64,000 nucleotides of DNA from CAZIOH01 sp964540815 (GCA_964540815.1 CAZIOH010000004.1:62001-126000), one strand, 5' to 3'. Shown: positions 55,201-64,000, counted from the first letter of the stretch. Numbers and translations: made by a program. Notes: generated from the letters alone by a model not told the origin.

Positions 55201-57306
55201 TCAGAATCCAAGCTTGAAACCGAGATCGCAGATGAGCCCGAGGCTGTTGCCGAGCAGGTTGTCACCCTCGCTGGTCTTGCCGAGCGTCGCGGAGAGATAG
55301 CGCGCCCCGAACACCAGTTGCCCGGGGTCGAGCGGCAGGGTCGCCTCGGCCCCGAGCCCGACGGTGGTCCCGCCCGCGGTGGCGGAGGAGATGGTGCTCC
55401 CGAGCCCCTGGCTGCCGGAGATGGTCGTGCTCGCCAGCGTCCAGCCGGCCATGGCCGAGAGGAAGATCTCCGCCCAGGTCTCGACCGGGACCCGCACCCG
55501 CGCGATGGCCAGAACCGGAAACTGGTTCAGATCGACGTGGACCCCATCCTGGCTGGTCGCGCCCTTGGTGTTGAGCTCGCTGTGCAGGTATCCAATCGAC
55601 AGCCCGGCCGCCATGCTTCGCAGCAGGCCGCCGGCCAACCCACCGCCACCGCTGCGCGAGCCCCCGTTGCCGTTGCCGCCTGGCGGCGGGAGCCCACGCA
55701 GCGGCCACAGGGCATCGAGGAACACGGAAGGTCCAAAGGTGGTCGACAGGTTGCTGAGGATCCCCACCCGCGCCGTGACCGTCCGCGCTGGCACCGCCTC
55801 GACGGCCACCTGGATGGTGCTCGGCAGGTGACCGTCGACGCTGGCGCTGACGATGGCCTGGTAGCTCCGCAGCGCGCGCGGCGGGCGGTACCTGGCCCGG
55901 TAGTCGCCGAGGCGGGGCGAGGGCAACACCTCGAGGCTTCCCGGCTCGGGGCCCTGCCAGTCGACGTGGTTCGCCCAGGCGGGCGCCCCGCCCGCGTCGC
56001 GGACCCGCAGGCGGAGCTCGGCGGCCACCCCGCCGCTGCCCACGATTGCAGCGCGATCGCTGACGAGCTCGGCGGACGCGGGCGCTCCCCCGCTGAGCCA
56101 GATGGCCGCCGTCGCGTGGAGGTTGCCGAGCTCGGCGCGGATCGTCAGTCGATCTGGCAGGCGGTCTTGCATCGGCTCGGGTCCCGCCCCGGATGGCTCC
56201 GCGGCTGGCCACGCGGCGGGCGCCCCGATGTAGACCACGCCCATGTCGGGGGCCACCTGCACCGGGAAGGGCTCGTCGTTGACCCGCACGATCAGCCCCC
56301 GCGGCTCGACCGGGTTGCCGAAGTCGTCGTGAATCACCGTGGTGACGCTGGCGTGGGTTCCAGAGCCGACCACCAGGTGCTCGGGCTCGGCGCTGAGCAC
56401 CATGCGCACCGGCGGCCCTGGGCGCAGCGCGACGCTCGTCACGTCGGTCGAGCTGCCATCGTTCATCGAGGCGATGAGGGACATCTTCCCCGAGCCCACC
56501 AGGCGCGGCAGCGAGATGGAGAACCGGGCATGGCCAGGCTCGCCGCCGAGCCGCCGAACCGCGCCCGAGGGCGCTCCGAGATCCATTTCTTCGGGGCTGG
56601 CCGGAGCCCCGGTTGGATCGACCGCCCACACTTCGGCGGAGAGCTCGCCACCCACCGTTCCCGCGGGATCGCCGAGGACCACGATCCGCTGAAAGTCGGT
56701 GCTCTGCAGGTCGACCGCCGTCTCCTTGGCCACGCCGAACGGGTTCACGGCGCGCGCCTTGCCGCTCGCGACCCCGGGCGGGACCACGATCGGCACGAAG
56801 ACCTGCCCGGTCGAATCGGCGACCACGGGCCCGAAGGTCCGGCCGGCGATGTCGATGGTGACCCGCGCATTCGGGCTCGTGCGCAGCGGGAACTGGGTGG
56901 GCGCGTCGAGCCGCAGACACGTCACGGCGTAGGTGCGCCGCCCACCCGGCAGAAGCACCTCCACCGCCAGGATGGCGGCTTGCGGCCGGATCTCGGCCGG
57001 AGCGCGGTAGACGGTCCGGAAGGTGCCGGGGGTCGTCGGGTCGGCGGCGAACGGGCCGAGGGTCCCGACCGACGCGCGCACGCGTCCCGGGACGGCAAAG
57101 GCCGCATCCGGGCCATCGACGGCGAGGGTCAAGCTGGCGCGGGCGTCGAGCCCGAGGTTCAGCGCCGCCCGATCCGCGATCCACCGCACCCTCGGAAGCC
57201 CCGGGGCGGGCGCCGGACCGGTCCGAGGATCCGCGCCGGTCGCCGCCGCGCGGGAGGAGCGGGTCCCGGCGAGCAGGACGGCCAGCGCGAGCGCGCAGGC
57301 CGCCAC
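55201..57306 (-). CDS. Large exported beta-sandwich/beta-barrel protein
   Basis: A 701-aa protein that I cannot assign to a named family. Seen: signal peptide at the GTG start (AACALALAVLLAGTRSSRA), then several Ig-like or invasin-like beta modules (SLTLAVDGPDAAFAVPGRVRAS; VLGDPAGTVGGELSAEVWAVDPTG; VVGSGTHASVTTVIHDDFGNPVEPRG; RLRVRDAGGAPAWANHV) and a C-terminal region of about 190 residues with strands and Gly-rich turns (PPPGGNGNGGSRSGGGGLAGG; LVFGARYLSATLGKT; LICDLGFKLGF) that looks like an outer-membrane barrel. It resembles autotransporter- or intimin-like surface proteins in plan. Start chosen where GAGGA and the signal peptide coincide. Confidence 0.7.
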   Translation of the reverse strand: MAACALALAVLLAGTRSSRAAATGADPRTGPAPAPGLPRVRWIADRAALNLGLDARASLTLAVDGPDAAFAVPGRVRASVGTLGPFAADPTTPGTFRTVYRAPAEIRPQAAILAVEVLLPGGRRTYAVTCLRLDAPTQFPLRTSPNARVTIDIAGRTFGPVVADSTGQVFVPIVVPPGVASGKARAVNPFGVAKETAVDLQSTDFQRIVVLGDPAGTVGGELSAEVWAVDPTGAPASPEEMDLGAPSGAVRRLGGEPGHARFSISLPRLVGSGKMSLIASMNDGSSTDVTSVALRPGPPVRMVLSAEPEHLVVGSGTHASVTTVIHDDFGNPVEPRGLIVRVNDEPFPVQVAPDMGVVYIGAPAAWPAAEPSGAGPEPMQDRLPDRLTIRAELGNLHATAAIWLSGGAPASAELVSDRAAIVGSGGVAAELRLRVRDAGGAPAWANHVDWQGPEPGSLEVLPSPRLGDYRARYRPPRALRSYQAIVSASVDGHLPSTIQVAVEAVPARTVTARVGILSNLSTTFGPSVFLDALWPLRGLPPPGGNGNGGSRSGGGGLAGGLLRSMAAGLSIGYLHSELNTKGATSQDGVHVDLNQFPVLAIARVRVPVETWAEIFLSAMAGWTLASTTISGSQGLGSTISSATAGGTTVGLGAEATLPLDPGQLVFGARYLSATLGKTSEGDNLLGNSLGLICDLGFKLGF

Positions 57307-57767
57307 GCGGGCAAAGTTCCTCGCGGACCGGCCCCCGAGTGAAGTGGGCCCCTCTCCCTGACCCTCTCCCCGCCCCGCGGGGCGACGGGATATGACGTGA
57401 GGCGGGGCTCGGCTTTCATCCGCAGGGATGGGCCAGCACGTCCCTCCGGGACTCTCCACGCCTCGCGGGGCGCGGGGACGAGGACGGGGCGAGGCTCGGC
57501 TCCGCCTCCCTCTTGTCCCCTCCCCCCGCGAAGCGGGGGCAGGGCTAGCAGCCCGTGGTGAAAGTCTCCGCGTCGCCGAAACGGGCGGGGCAAGGCCGTC
57601 TGCGGCGTCGCCGCTCGCTTGAATACCGCCAGTATTCCGCGCTTCGCTGCTCCTTGCATCCGGCCTCGCCGCGCCCATTTCGGCTCGGTCCGACTTCCAC
57701 CCCGGGCTGCGAGGGAGAGGAGCCCCACTTTCACTGCCACGAAAACGGACCCGCGGCGCCATCGAGG
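57307..57767. repeat. 461-base gap with REP-like element and dispersed repeat
   Basis: No gene is seen. From 57346 to 57384 lies a REP-like arm (GGGCCCCTCTCCCTGACC then CCCCGCCCCGCGGGG) shared with 6.2 and 33.9 kb. Around 57480-57550 GACGAGGACGGGG and a CCCCCGCGAAGCGGGGG palindrome follow. From 57615 a block contains the inverted repeat GAATAC-CGCCA-GTATTC and a GCTGCTCCTTGCATCC stretch whose reverse translation resembles frequently mis-annotated short proteins, indicating a multi-copy repeat. Confidence 0.6.
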
Positions 57768-58664
57768 TCACGTGCCGCCGTTCTCCGAGCCCGACGGCGC
57801 CACCGGCAGGTAGAGGCGAAAGCAGGTCACGGCGGGCTCGTTCCAGCTCCCCGGGTCCTCCTGCAGCGTGAGATCCCCTCCGGCCGAGAGCGCGATTTCC
57901 CGGCTCACGGCCAGCCCGAGCCCGGTACCCGCCTCGCTCCCCTTGGTCGTGAAGAAGCTCTCGAAGAGACGCTGGCGAACCCCGAGCGCGATTCCCATCC
58001 CGTTGTCGGCGACCAGGATCTCGACCCCGGTCGGTCGCGCGGCGGCGCCGTCCGTGGTGGCGGCGGCGCGCCCGGTGATCGCGACCCGCACCTGGACCGT
58101 CGGCCGGCTCTGCCCAGCCACCGCATCGAGCGCGTTCGACAGCAGGTTGATGAGGATCTGCTCGAGCTGGTGGGCGGCGAGCGGGACCTCGGGGACGTCG
58201 GGCTCGGTCTCGGTTCGCAGCGTCACCCCGCGCCGGAACCGCCATTCGAGCAAACCCACCACGCGCGAGAGCACCGGCGAGACCTCGGTGGCGCGTCCGG
58301 CCGAGCGGTTCGAGGGGATGGTCAGGTGTCGCAGATCGGTCACGAGCCCGGTCAGCCGCTCGGTCTGTTCCACGATGTGCTTGGCAAAGTCGCGCACCTC
58401 GGCCGCGTCGATGGGATCGCGGTCGAGCAGCAGCTGCGCCAGCCCCTTGATGGCGAAGAGCGGCTGACGCAGCTCGTGGTTCTGCTTGGCCGCGAAGCGG
58501 CCGGCCTCCGCCAGGCGCCCGGCCTCCGCGAGCAGCTCACGCAGCCGCCGGTTGTCCGCCGCCAGGGCGGTGAGCCGCTCCGATTCGCCCGGAGGACGGG
58601 CTGCCGGCGGGGGTGGGTCCGAGGGCAAGGGCAAGGACGAAGGTGGGCCGGCTCGCCTGGTCAT
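57768..58664 (-). CDS. Soluble sensor histidine kinase
   Basis: A 298-aa kinase with no membrane helix or named sensor domain: residues 1-55 are Pro-rich then coiled coil (LTALAADNRRLRELLAEAGRLAE), followed by the His box with H63 in NHELRQPL and the ATPase domain (N box ILINLLSNALDAV, G1 VADNGMGI, F box FESFFTTK, G2 GTGLGLAVSREIA). The layout resembles NtrB-like kinases. ATG at 58664 overlaps the FecR-like gene stop (ATGA), so it is the third gene of a kinase-FecR-kinase operon. No response regulator is adjacent. Confidence 0.88.
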   Translation of the reverse strand: MTRRAGPPSSLPLPSDPPPPAARPPGESERLTALAADNRRLRELLAEAGRLAEAGRFAAKQNHELRQPLFAIKGLAQLLLDRDPIDAAEVRDFAKHIVEQTERLTGLVTDLRHLTIPSNRSAGRATEVSPVLSRVVGLLEWRFRRGVTLRTETEPDVPEVPLAAHQLEQILINLLSNALDAVAGQSRPTVQVRVAITGRAAATTDGAAARPTGVEILVADNGMGIALGVRQRLFESFFTTKGSEAGTGLGLAVSREIALSAGGDLTLQEDPGSWNEPAVTCFRLYLPVAPSGSENGGT

Positions 58665-59743
58665 GGGGTCCAGAGCTCCGTCTTGACCGGCACGAGCTCC
58701 GGGGGCCGGGTGGGGATCTTGCGCACGTCGCGCTTCTCCACCCGGATCCGACCCGAGATGTCCTCGACCTCGACCTCGACGGGGTTGGTGCCGTCGTGCA
58801 CCGGAACGGCGGCGGCGAAGCGGCCGTTCGCGTCGGGCTCGGCCAGCGCGCCGTTGACCCGCACGAGCGAGCGCGGATCGACCCGCCCCCCGATCGGGAT
58901 GCGGTCGTCGTCGCGGTTCTCCCTGGTGGGCCAGGTGACGCTGAGAAAGATCTCCTCGGGGATGGTCTCCGGATCGGCCGGCACCTGTCCGGCCTGGGCG
59001 CGCGTGACCTGCCCGGCCGGGACCACCACCGCATGGCCCGCGGCCTCGAAGCGGGCCGCGCCCTCGGTGGCGGCCACCGTGACCTGGCCCCGATCGTCGG
59101 CGAGGACCACGAAGCGGGCGGGCGCCGACCGGTCGTTCACCGTGCGGGTGTTGGCCGCGGTGATCACGATGTTCGAGTCGGCCCGACCCACCCGCGCCAC
59201 CAGCTTGCCGTGCCGCAGATCGAGGCTCGCCCCGGCGCGCGAGATGCTATCGAGGCGGACCTCGACCCGGTCGCGGAGCTCGACCTCGGTGCCGATCCCG
59301 ATCTTGAGCAGCGCCCGTCCGTTGCTGGTGCGCACCACGTCGTCCTGGGTCAGGACGTCGCCGCGGCTGACCAGCACCCACTGGCCACCGCGACGGGCCT
59401 CGACCCGGCCGGTAGCCTCGGCCACGTGGAAGATGTGGCTCTCGACCTCGGGCAGGTGTTCGCGCGTCGGTCGCGCGACGCCGGCGGTGAGCGCGGCGCC
59501 TTCCTGCGCCGCGCGAACGACGCCGGCGGCGCGGCGGGGGCCGGGCCGCGACGAACGAACGGCGAGCGCGACCAGGACCACGACGGCGATGGCTCCGGCG
59601 CCCATGCCGAGCTGCTTGCGCCAGCGGTGGGTGGCTGCGCTGGTGCTCCGCGGTGGGGGCGGCGGGAGCCCGCGCGGTGGGCGACCAAGCACTCGGCGCA
59701 CCACCCGCGGGTGCGTGCGTGGCGTCGGCTGCTCCTCCCTCAC
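58661..59743 (-). CDS. FecR-domain membrane protein
   Basis: A 360-aa protein with a Pro-rich cytosolic start (RPPRGLPPPPPRS), one membrane helix (about 45-65; GMGAGAIAVVVLVALAV), and a periplasmic FecR domain (about 105-240): GDVLTQDDVVRTSNGRALLKI, EVELRDRVEVRLDS, ASLDLRHGKLVARVG and AATEGAARFEAAG. A second beta-sandwich (about 270-345; IPIGGRVDPRSLVRVNGALAEP, TNPVEVEVEDISGR) follows. FecR domains usually signal to sigma factors from the periplasm. Here the neighbours are two kinases. The GTG at 59743 overlaps the upstream kinase stop (GTGA). The longer upstream frame is antisense-like and not used. Confidence 0.85.
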   Translation of the reverse strand: MREEQPTPRTHPRVVRRVLGRPPRGLPPPPPRSTSAATHRWRKQLGMGAGAIAVVVLVALAVRSSRPGPRRAAGVVRAAQEGAALTAGVARPTREHLPEVESHIFHVAEATGRVEARRGGQWVLVSRGDVLTQDDVVRTSNGRALLKIGIGTEVELRDRVEVRLDSISRAGASLDLRHGKLVARVGRADSNIVITAANTRTVNDRSAPARFVVLADDRGQVTVAATEGAARFEAAGHAVVVPAGQVTRAQAGQVPADPETIPEEIFLSVTWPTRENRDDDRIPIGGRVDPRSLVRVNGALAEPDANGRFAAAVPVHDGTNPVEVEVEDISGRIRVEKRDVRKIPTRPPELVPVKTELWTP

Positions 59744-61839
59744 GGCCGCACCACCGAGGCCGGCCGGTAGGCCGGAAAAGTCATCCGGAAGGTGGTGCCG
59801 ACGCCGATCTCGCTCGTGACCTGGATGACCCCCCCGTGATCCTCGATGGTCTTGTGCACCAGGGACAGACCGAGCCCGATCCCCGTCCAGTTGACCTTGG
59901 TCGTGAAGAAGGGATCGAAGATGCGCGGCAGATGCTCCGGCGCGATCCCGCGCCCGGTGTCTGAGATGGCGACCCGCACCAGGGTATCGTCGGACACCGA
60001 GGTCTCGAGAGTCAACTGTCCACCGCCGAGGATCGACGACCTCGCCGGTGGCGCCGGGAAGGCGATCCCGAAGGCGGGGGGGGAGCGCGACGCCCCTCCG
60101 GCTCCCTGGGCGGCCGCCACCATCGGCACCGGTGGGGACGCGGAGCTCTCGGTCCCCGCGCCGGTCCCCAGCCCCAGCCCCAGCAGCGACGCGCCCGACA
60201 CCGACATGGCGCCTCGCGCGTTCTGGATGAGCTGGATGAACGCCTCCTGCAGCTGCGTGGCGCTGCCGCGGATGAGCGGCAACTTGGGCTGGTAATGCCG
60301 CACCAGCTGGATCCCGCTCGCATCGAGCTCGCTCGGCCCGCACAGCTCGACCGCGTCCTCGAGCACGCGTTGCAGGTCGAGGGGCCGGAAGTCTTCCCCG
60401 GCCTGGCGCTGCGCGAACCGCAGGAGATTGGTCACGATCCGGCGGATGCGCATGGCCTGCTGCTCGATGTCCTGCAGGTTCGATCGGATCGGGTGGTTGG
60501 CGGGCAGGTCCACCAGCGTGAGCTGCGCCAGCCCCAGCACCCCCGCGAGGGGGTTGTTGATCTCGTGCGCCACCCCCGAGCCGAGCTCGCCCAGCGCCGC
60601 CAGCGAGCGGGAGCGCAGCAACAGGTCCTGCGCCTGGCGCAGCTCCCGGGTCTTCTCCTCCACGCGCCGCTCGAGGGTCTGGTTCCAGCCCACGATCTCG
60701 TCGTTCTTCTTGACGATCTCCCGCCGGGCGGCTCCGAGCGCGCCGGTCATGCGGTTGAAGGTGTGGGCCAGATCGCCGAGCTCGTCGGTGGCGCGCACCG
60801 CGAGGGTGACGTCGAGCTTGCCGGCGGCGATCTGGCGCGCGCCCTCGGCGAGCTCGGCGACCCGGCCGGCGATGCGTCGGGCCACCACCCGCGCGATGAA
60901 CCCGCCCACGATGGCGGAGATGGCGATCCACAGGAGGGTGGCCACCCGGATCCGGTTCACCCGGGCCAGCGCCGCCGCCACGGTCTTCTCGACCAGGATC
61001 CCGAAGGGATAGGGCGTGACCGGGACATAGGCGCCCACCATGTGTCCGAACGGCGTCACGTACTCCTCGACCAGATCGCCCCCCGGCGGATCGCCCTCGT
61101 GTGATCCCGGTAGATGCTGGGGGGCGAGCACCCCGCCGAAGCGGTTGGCGCGGGTGACCCCCACGAGCCGGCCCTTGCGGTCGAGCAGCTTGACCTCGGT
61201 GTCGTCGGTGGCCAGCGACTCGACGTGGGCCGCCAGCCCCCGCAGGGTCATCTCGGCCGCCAGCACCCGGCGCTCCCCGCTGGCGGAGGGCTTGAACGCC
61301 ACCGCCAGGACCACGTGCGGCGTCCGCGCCGGTCCCCCCACGAACACCGGGCCGACCCCGCTGTCGCGGTTCAGGGCATCGCCGAGCGGAGCCATGAGGC
61401 CCAGCGTCTCGACGTCGCTCGGGCGCATGGGCTCGTGGCCCTTGAACGAATCGTACTTGTCTGGGCTCTCGAGGAAGGCCGGCTCGCCGAGCGCCTCGGC
61501 GCGATCGTTGAGGAGCGCCACCGCGCAGAAGGCGTCGTTCTGGTGATAGACGAGCTGCAGGAACTTGGCGATGCCGCGGGGGGTGACCGGCTCGTCGCCG
61601 GCCCGGGTCACCTCGAGGATGCGCGAGTCCACTCGCAGCGTATCGAAGGCGTGGTCGATCTCGGAGGAGATGTGCTGGCCGACCTGTCGCGCGATCTGCA
61701 GCTCGCTCTCGTCGATCGAGGCGCGCAGCGCCGCCTCGCCGATGCGGTAGGCCGAGTACCCGCCAATCGCGAGCGGCACCGACGAGATGCCGAGGGCCAG
61801 CAAGGTCAGCTTTGGGAGGAGCTTGAGCTTGACGCGCAT
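59740..61839 (-). CDS. Membrane sensor histidine kinase with HAMP
   Basis: A 699-aa kinase. Domains in order: first membrane helix (about 8-30), periplasmic dCache-like sensor (about 35-290; QHISSEIDHAFDTLRVDSRILE, GVGPVFVGGPARTPHVVLAVA), second helix (about 297-320), HAMP (about 320-375; RRIAGRVAELAEGARQIAAG), coiled coil, His box with H425 in GVAHEINNPLAG, and the ATPase domain (FIQLIQNARGAMS, DTGRGI, FDPFFTTK, GIGLGLSLVHKTI). An Ala/Gly/Ser-rich insert lies inside the ATPase domain (about 555-600). It begins a tight three-gene operon. No response regulator is present. Confidence 0.9.
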   Translation of the reverse strand: MRVKLKLLPKLTLLALGISSVPLAIGGYSAYRIGEAALRASIDESELQIARQVGQHISSEIDHAFDTLRVDSRILEVTRAGDEPVTPRGIAKFLQLVYHQNDAFCAVALLNDRAEALGEPAFLESPDKYDSFKGHEPMRPSDVETLGLMAPLGDALNRDSGVGPVFVGGPARTPHVVLAVAFKPSASGERRVLAAEMTLRGLAAHVESLATDDTEVKLLDRKGRLVGVTRANRFGGVLAPQHLPGSHEGDPPGGDLVEEYVTPFGHMVGAYVPVTPYPFGILVEKTVAAALARVNRIRVATLLWIAISAIVGGFIARVVARRIAGRVAELAEGARQIAAGKLDVTLAVRATDELGDLAHTFNRMTGALGAARREIVKKNDEIVGWNQTLERRVEEKTRELRQAQDLLLRSRSLAALGELGSGVAHEINNPLAGVLGLAQLTLVDLPANHPIRSNLQDIEQQAMRIRRIVTNLLRFAQRQAGEDFRPLDLQRVLEDAVELCGPSELDASGIQLVRHYQPKLPLIRGSATQLQEAFIQLIQNARGAMSVSGASLLGLGLGTGAGTESSASPPVPMVAAAQGAGGASRSPPAFGIAFPAPPARSSILGGGQLTLETSVSDDTLVRVAISDTGRGIAPEHLPRIFDPFFTTKVNWTGIGLGLSLVHKTIEDHGGVIQVTSEIGVGTTFRMTFPAYRPASVVRP

Positions 61840-61929
61840 CGTTGTGTGGATCGGGGAGCCGGGTTCGTTCTTCGGGTCGGTTGCGTTCAGGGTCGGGTCG
61901 GATTTCGGCGCGAGGTCGTGTGGCGCAGC

Positions 61930-63510
61930 TCAGGGAGGGCAGGCCGCGGAGGCGGCCTGGCCGCTGGCGCTGGTGCTGGCCAGCGGGGAAAGGGATGTGG
62001 GCATGGCGGGCGGCAGGTATCTGAACCGGATGGCGCCCGGCACGCTCGAACCCGCGACCAGGTCTTCGGCCCACAGGCTCACGGTTCCCGCGCCCGGGGG
62101 CAGACACGCCACGAGCTTGTCGGGAGGATCGAAGGTCTCGAGCACCGGCACCTCGCGCCTGTCCGTGGGCGTGCCCCCGATGTCCGTCCCTCCTCCGACG
62201 AAGAGTCGAACCATCCGCCCGAGCGCGTCCCCCGTGACGGTCACGCGAATTCCTCCGGTGGTCGGGCCGGTCGGGGGCTCGATCCCGCGGATCAGCGGGG
62301 GCGGGAGGACCATGTAGCGTCCGAGGCCGGCGGTGCGTCCGGCGGTCGTGAGCACGCTGATCGGCAGCGTCTCGGCGCGGCCGTGGGCTGGCACCCGCCC
62401 GACTATCGTCGTGATACCCGTCGTCACACCGGCGCAGCAGGGCTCACAGCAGGGAGCCTCGGCGGGGAGGATGGCCTGATCCACGAGGGGGCTGTCCCCG
62501 ATCCACACGGTGGCATCCGGAGGAAAGTCCCGGAGCGAGACCGTGAAGGGCTCCCCACCCACCTCGGCGCCCGCCGTCGGCGCGAAGGCCACCACGGTCG
62601 GCAGTCGCTCCGACCAGAGGTGCACGGTGCGGCTCGACGCGTTGGACGCGGTATCCATCGCAGTCACCACCAGATCGAACGGCAAGAAGGGGGACGTCGT
62701 CGATGGCGCCAGCGTCGGGTCCTGGCCTGGAGTCGGCACGGGGAAGCGCGCGGTCCAGGTCTCGGGGGAGGACAGGGTCCCCGTGGCGGCTGGGGCGGGG
62801 GCGCCGGTGCCGGTGATCCGGGAGAGAGGCGCGGGCGCCCCGGGGTCGGCTCCCGCCACCTGAACGCTCAAGGTGACGCTCGCGATCGATCCGGCCCCGT
62901 CATCCACGCTGATCTGCGCGAGCGCGTCGCTGCCGGCCGGGAGGGTTGCGCCGTCCGCTGGAGCGATGATGGAAAGCGACGGAGGGTCGAGGTCGGGCCC
63001 GAGCGACTCGAACGCACCGGACGCGATCGCCGAGCGGGGCTCGTGCCGATCGGTGACGACCAGGGAATAGGATCCCATCGCCAGATCGCTCGGGACCACC
63101 GCCGCGAAGAGATCGTTGGCGAGCACCGCGACGTTCGCGAGCGCGACCGGTGCGGCGGCGGGATCCGTCTCCGATTGCAGGGCAAAGTCGGCGTCGAGCG
63201 GGGCCGCCAGCGCCGCGCGCGCCAGATCGATGTCGAGGCTGACCCGCAGATTGCGGGTCTGGACGCGCAAGGTGGTCGGGAGGTCGTTGTAGGCCTGGTG
63301 CGGCTCCACCGCCACGAGGTCGATCGGCTGCAGTGTCGAGCCGCATGCGACGGCGAAGAGGCACGCCGTGGGCAGACACGCCGCCCACGCCACCGCTGGC
63401 TGCCGCTCCCGGGCCGGCCTGGCCCGCGGCAGGCCGAGCCTCGCGCGCCCCGGCGAGCGGGGCGACGGGGACGCGGTCGAAAGCGTTGCGGGCGCCTGGT
63501 GGGTGGGCAT
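61930..63510 (-). CDS. IPT/TIG-domain lipoprotein
   Basis: A 526-aa exported lipoprotein with an Arg/Pro-rich start, hydrophobic segment and lipobox-like FAVAC. Mature part: Ig-like strands, then IPT/TIG-type modules (VVAFAPTAGAEVGGEPFTVSLRDFPPDATVWIGDSP in two pieces; RGIEPPTGPTTGGIRVTVTGDALG) ending with DLVAGSSVPGAIRFRYLPP. A cysteine cluster CCEPCC sits near residue 370 in an insert. IPT proteins are surface or adhesin-like; the role here is unknown. ATG at 63510 is preferred over a start at 63540. Confidence 0.78.
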   Translation of the reverse strand: MPTHQAPATLSTASPSPRSPGRARLGLPRARPARERQPAVAWAACLPTACLFAVACGSTLQPIDLVAVEPHQAYNDLPTTLRVQTRNLRVSLDIDLARAALAAPLDADFALQSETDPAAAPVALANVAVLANDLFAAVVPSDLAMGSYSLVVTDRHEPRSAIASGAFESLGPDLDPPSLSIIAPADGATLPAGSDALAQISVDDGAGSIASVTLSVQVAGADPGAPAPLSRITGTGAPAPAATGTLSSPETWTARFPVPTPGQDPTLAPSTTSPFLPFDLVVTAMDTASNASSRTVHLWSERLPTVVAFAPTAGAEVGGEPFTVSLRDFPPDATVWIGDSPLVDQAILPAEAPCCEPCCAGVTTGITTIVGRVPAHGRAETLPISVLTTAGRTAGLGRYMVLPPPLIRGIEPPTGPTTGGIRVTVTGDALGRMVRLFVGGGTDIGGTPTDRREVPVLETFDPPDKLVACLPPGAGTVSLWAEDLVAGSSVPGAIRFRYLPPAMPTSLSPLASTSASGQAASAACPP

Positions 63511-63531
63511 GCTGAGCAGTCGAGAAGAGGT

Positions 63532-63646
63532 CAGTCCCAAGGGTCAGTCCATGGGCTCAGTCCAGATCAGAACGAGATCGGAACGAGATCAGTGCAAGGT
63601 CGGTCCAGCATCGGTCGAAGGTCGGTAAAAGATCGGTCAGTCAAAG
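63532..63646. repeat. Short interspersed GATCGGT/GTCAGT direct repeats
   Basis: Before the IPT gene, motifs such as GGTCAGTCC (twice), GAACGAGATC (twice) and GGTCGGT or GATCGGT (five in all) recur within about 110 bases. This is unlike the neighbouring DNA and may be a promoter or operator region or a slippage-prone tract. No gene is seen. Confidence 0.5.
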
Positions 63647-64000
63647 AAAGCCTCGGTGCGAATCTGCTTCTTCCGGTCCACCCCGCGATTCACCAGCTCC
63701 CGCTTGAGCTCCGCAATCATTGCACCGTTTCCGACCAGATAGAATGTAGGAGCTTTCCACCCCGGGAAAGCCGCCAGGATCGCCTGGGTGATCCGTCCTC
63801 GCTCTCCGGTCCAGCCGGAAGGAGGGGCGGTGAGGCAGAGGTGCAGCTCGGTCCGCGCCCGGGCCGCCCGGGCCTCGACCTCCGCACGCGCCACCAGGTC
63901 CTCCGCGTGGCGGGCCCCCCAGTACAGCACGCGCCGAGAGGGCGGGGCAGGCGCCCCCGCCGACCGGTCGTCGCCGGTGGCCGCCGGCGGGGGCCCCTCG
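63637..64000 (-). CDS. Ferredoxin-NADP reductase-like protein, C-terminal part
   Basis: The window holds about 121 codons of a gene that continues beyond the right edge. The visible part matches the NAD(P)-binding half of flavin reductases: VLYWGARHAEDLV, RTELHLCLTAPPSGW, GRITQAILAAFPGW, FYLVGNGAMIAELKRELVNRGV and the terminal RTEAFFD, which matches the family's C-terminal E-x-F signature. A Pro/Ala/Gly-rich stretch before VLYWG is an insert relative to the family. The FAD-binding half is outside the window. Electron-transfer partner unknown. Confidence 0.8.
   Translation of the reverse strand, partial: EGPPPAATGDDRSAGAPAPPSRRVLYWGARHAEDLVARAEVEARAARARTELHLCLTAPPSGWTGERGRITQAILAAFPGWKAPTFYLVGNGAMIAELKRELVNRGVDRKKQIRTEAFFD

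Noticed and set aside
59744..62107. Upstream extension of the FecR-like frame
   Set aside because: Overlaps the sensor kinase in another frame and shows no domain; the GTG at 59743 gives a normal FecR protein.

Overview
The window is very GC-rich DNA with strong G/C bias at third codon positions and short, often overlapping (ATGA/GTGA) gene junctions. The gene content points to a myxobacterium-like member of the former Deltaproteobacteria (Myxococcota). The evidence is a eukaryote-type Ser/Thr kinase with a beta-propeller-like sensor, an FHA-linked AAA+ regulator, a TIGR04551-type outer-membrane protein, DUF4175 and peptidase-MA genes, MoxR/DUF58/BatA genes, and several IPT- or FecR-type envelope proteins. 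This assignment is inference; there is no rRNA or other taxonomic marker beyond infA, rpsT and gltA.

Layout. 0-12.4 kb: glutamyl-Q tRNA(Asp) synthetase, a TPR lipoprotein-like protein, an outer-membrane protein, methylmalonyl-CoA epimerase, NagZ, a BatA-like VWA protein, a FAH-family enzyme, a DUF1993 protein, then DUF58 and MoxR. 12.5-15.4 kb: a small exported protein coupled to a GH3 glycosidase. 15.5-17.1 kb: an accessory patch with one clear integron attC site, one decayed attC-like site, a chimeric cassette ORF ending in a VapC-like PIN tail, a TIGR00027-type methyltransferase and a Uma2 nuclease remnant. 17.1-25.4 kb: a metallo-beta-lactamase-fold hydrolase, a frameshifted outer-membrane barrel gene, a truncated winged-helix regulator, the DUF4175/peptidase-MA pair and an ECF sigma factor. 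25.5-34 kb: an AsmA-like/GT51 transglycosylase, a CPA2-type antiporter with two USP-like regions, cobU-cobS, a VOC protein and a cardiolipin synthase-like PLD. 34-43 kb: infA, a DegP/HtrA protease, a KamA-family radical SAM enzyme with an overlapping unknown partner, a TatT-like protein, citrate synthase and the Ser/Thr kinase. 43-50.6 kb: a small exported peptide, the FHA regulator, a ureohydrolase, a TPR-metallopeptidase fusion, rpsT, holA, a DUF486 membrane protein and mutY. 50.7-64 kb: an LpoA-like lipoprotein, asd, an N-formylglutamate amidohydrolase-like gene, a large beta-sandwich/barrel surface protein, a tightly overlapping kinase-FecR-kinase operon, an IPT lipoprotein and the end of a ferredoxin-NADP reductase-like gene.

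The envelope is the dominant theme: peptidoglycan synthesis and recycling (GT51, NagZ, LpoA-like, HtrA), outer-membrane proteins and envelope sensing. The most unusual parts are the integron-type patch at 15.5-16.1 kb, the AAA+ regulator without a GAFTGA loop, the kinase-FecR-kinase operon with no response regulator, and the KamA enzyme with a Cys-rich partner. Intergenic DNA also carries a REP-like element family and short GACGAG/TTCGTG tandem tracts. No rRNA, tRNA, CRISPR array, transposase, phage gene or integrase was seen.
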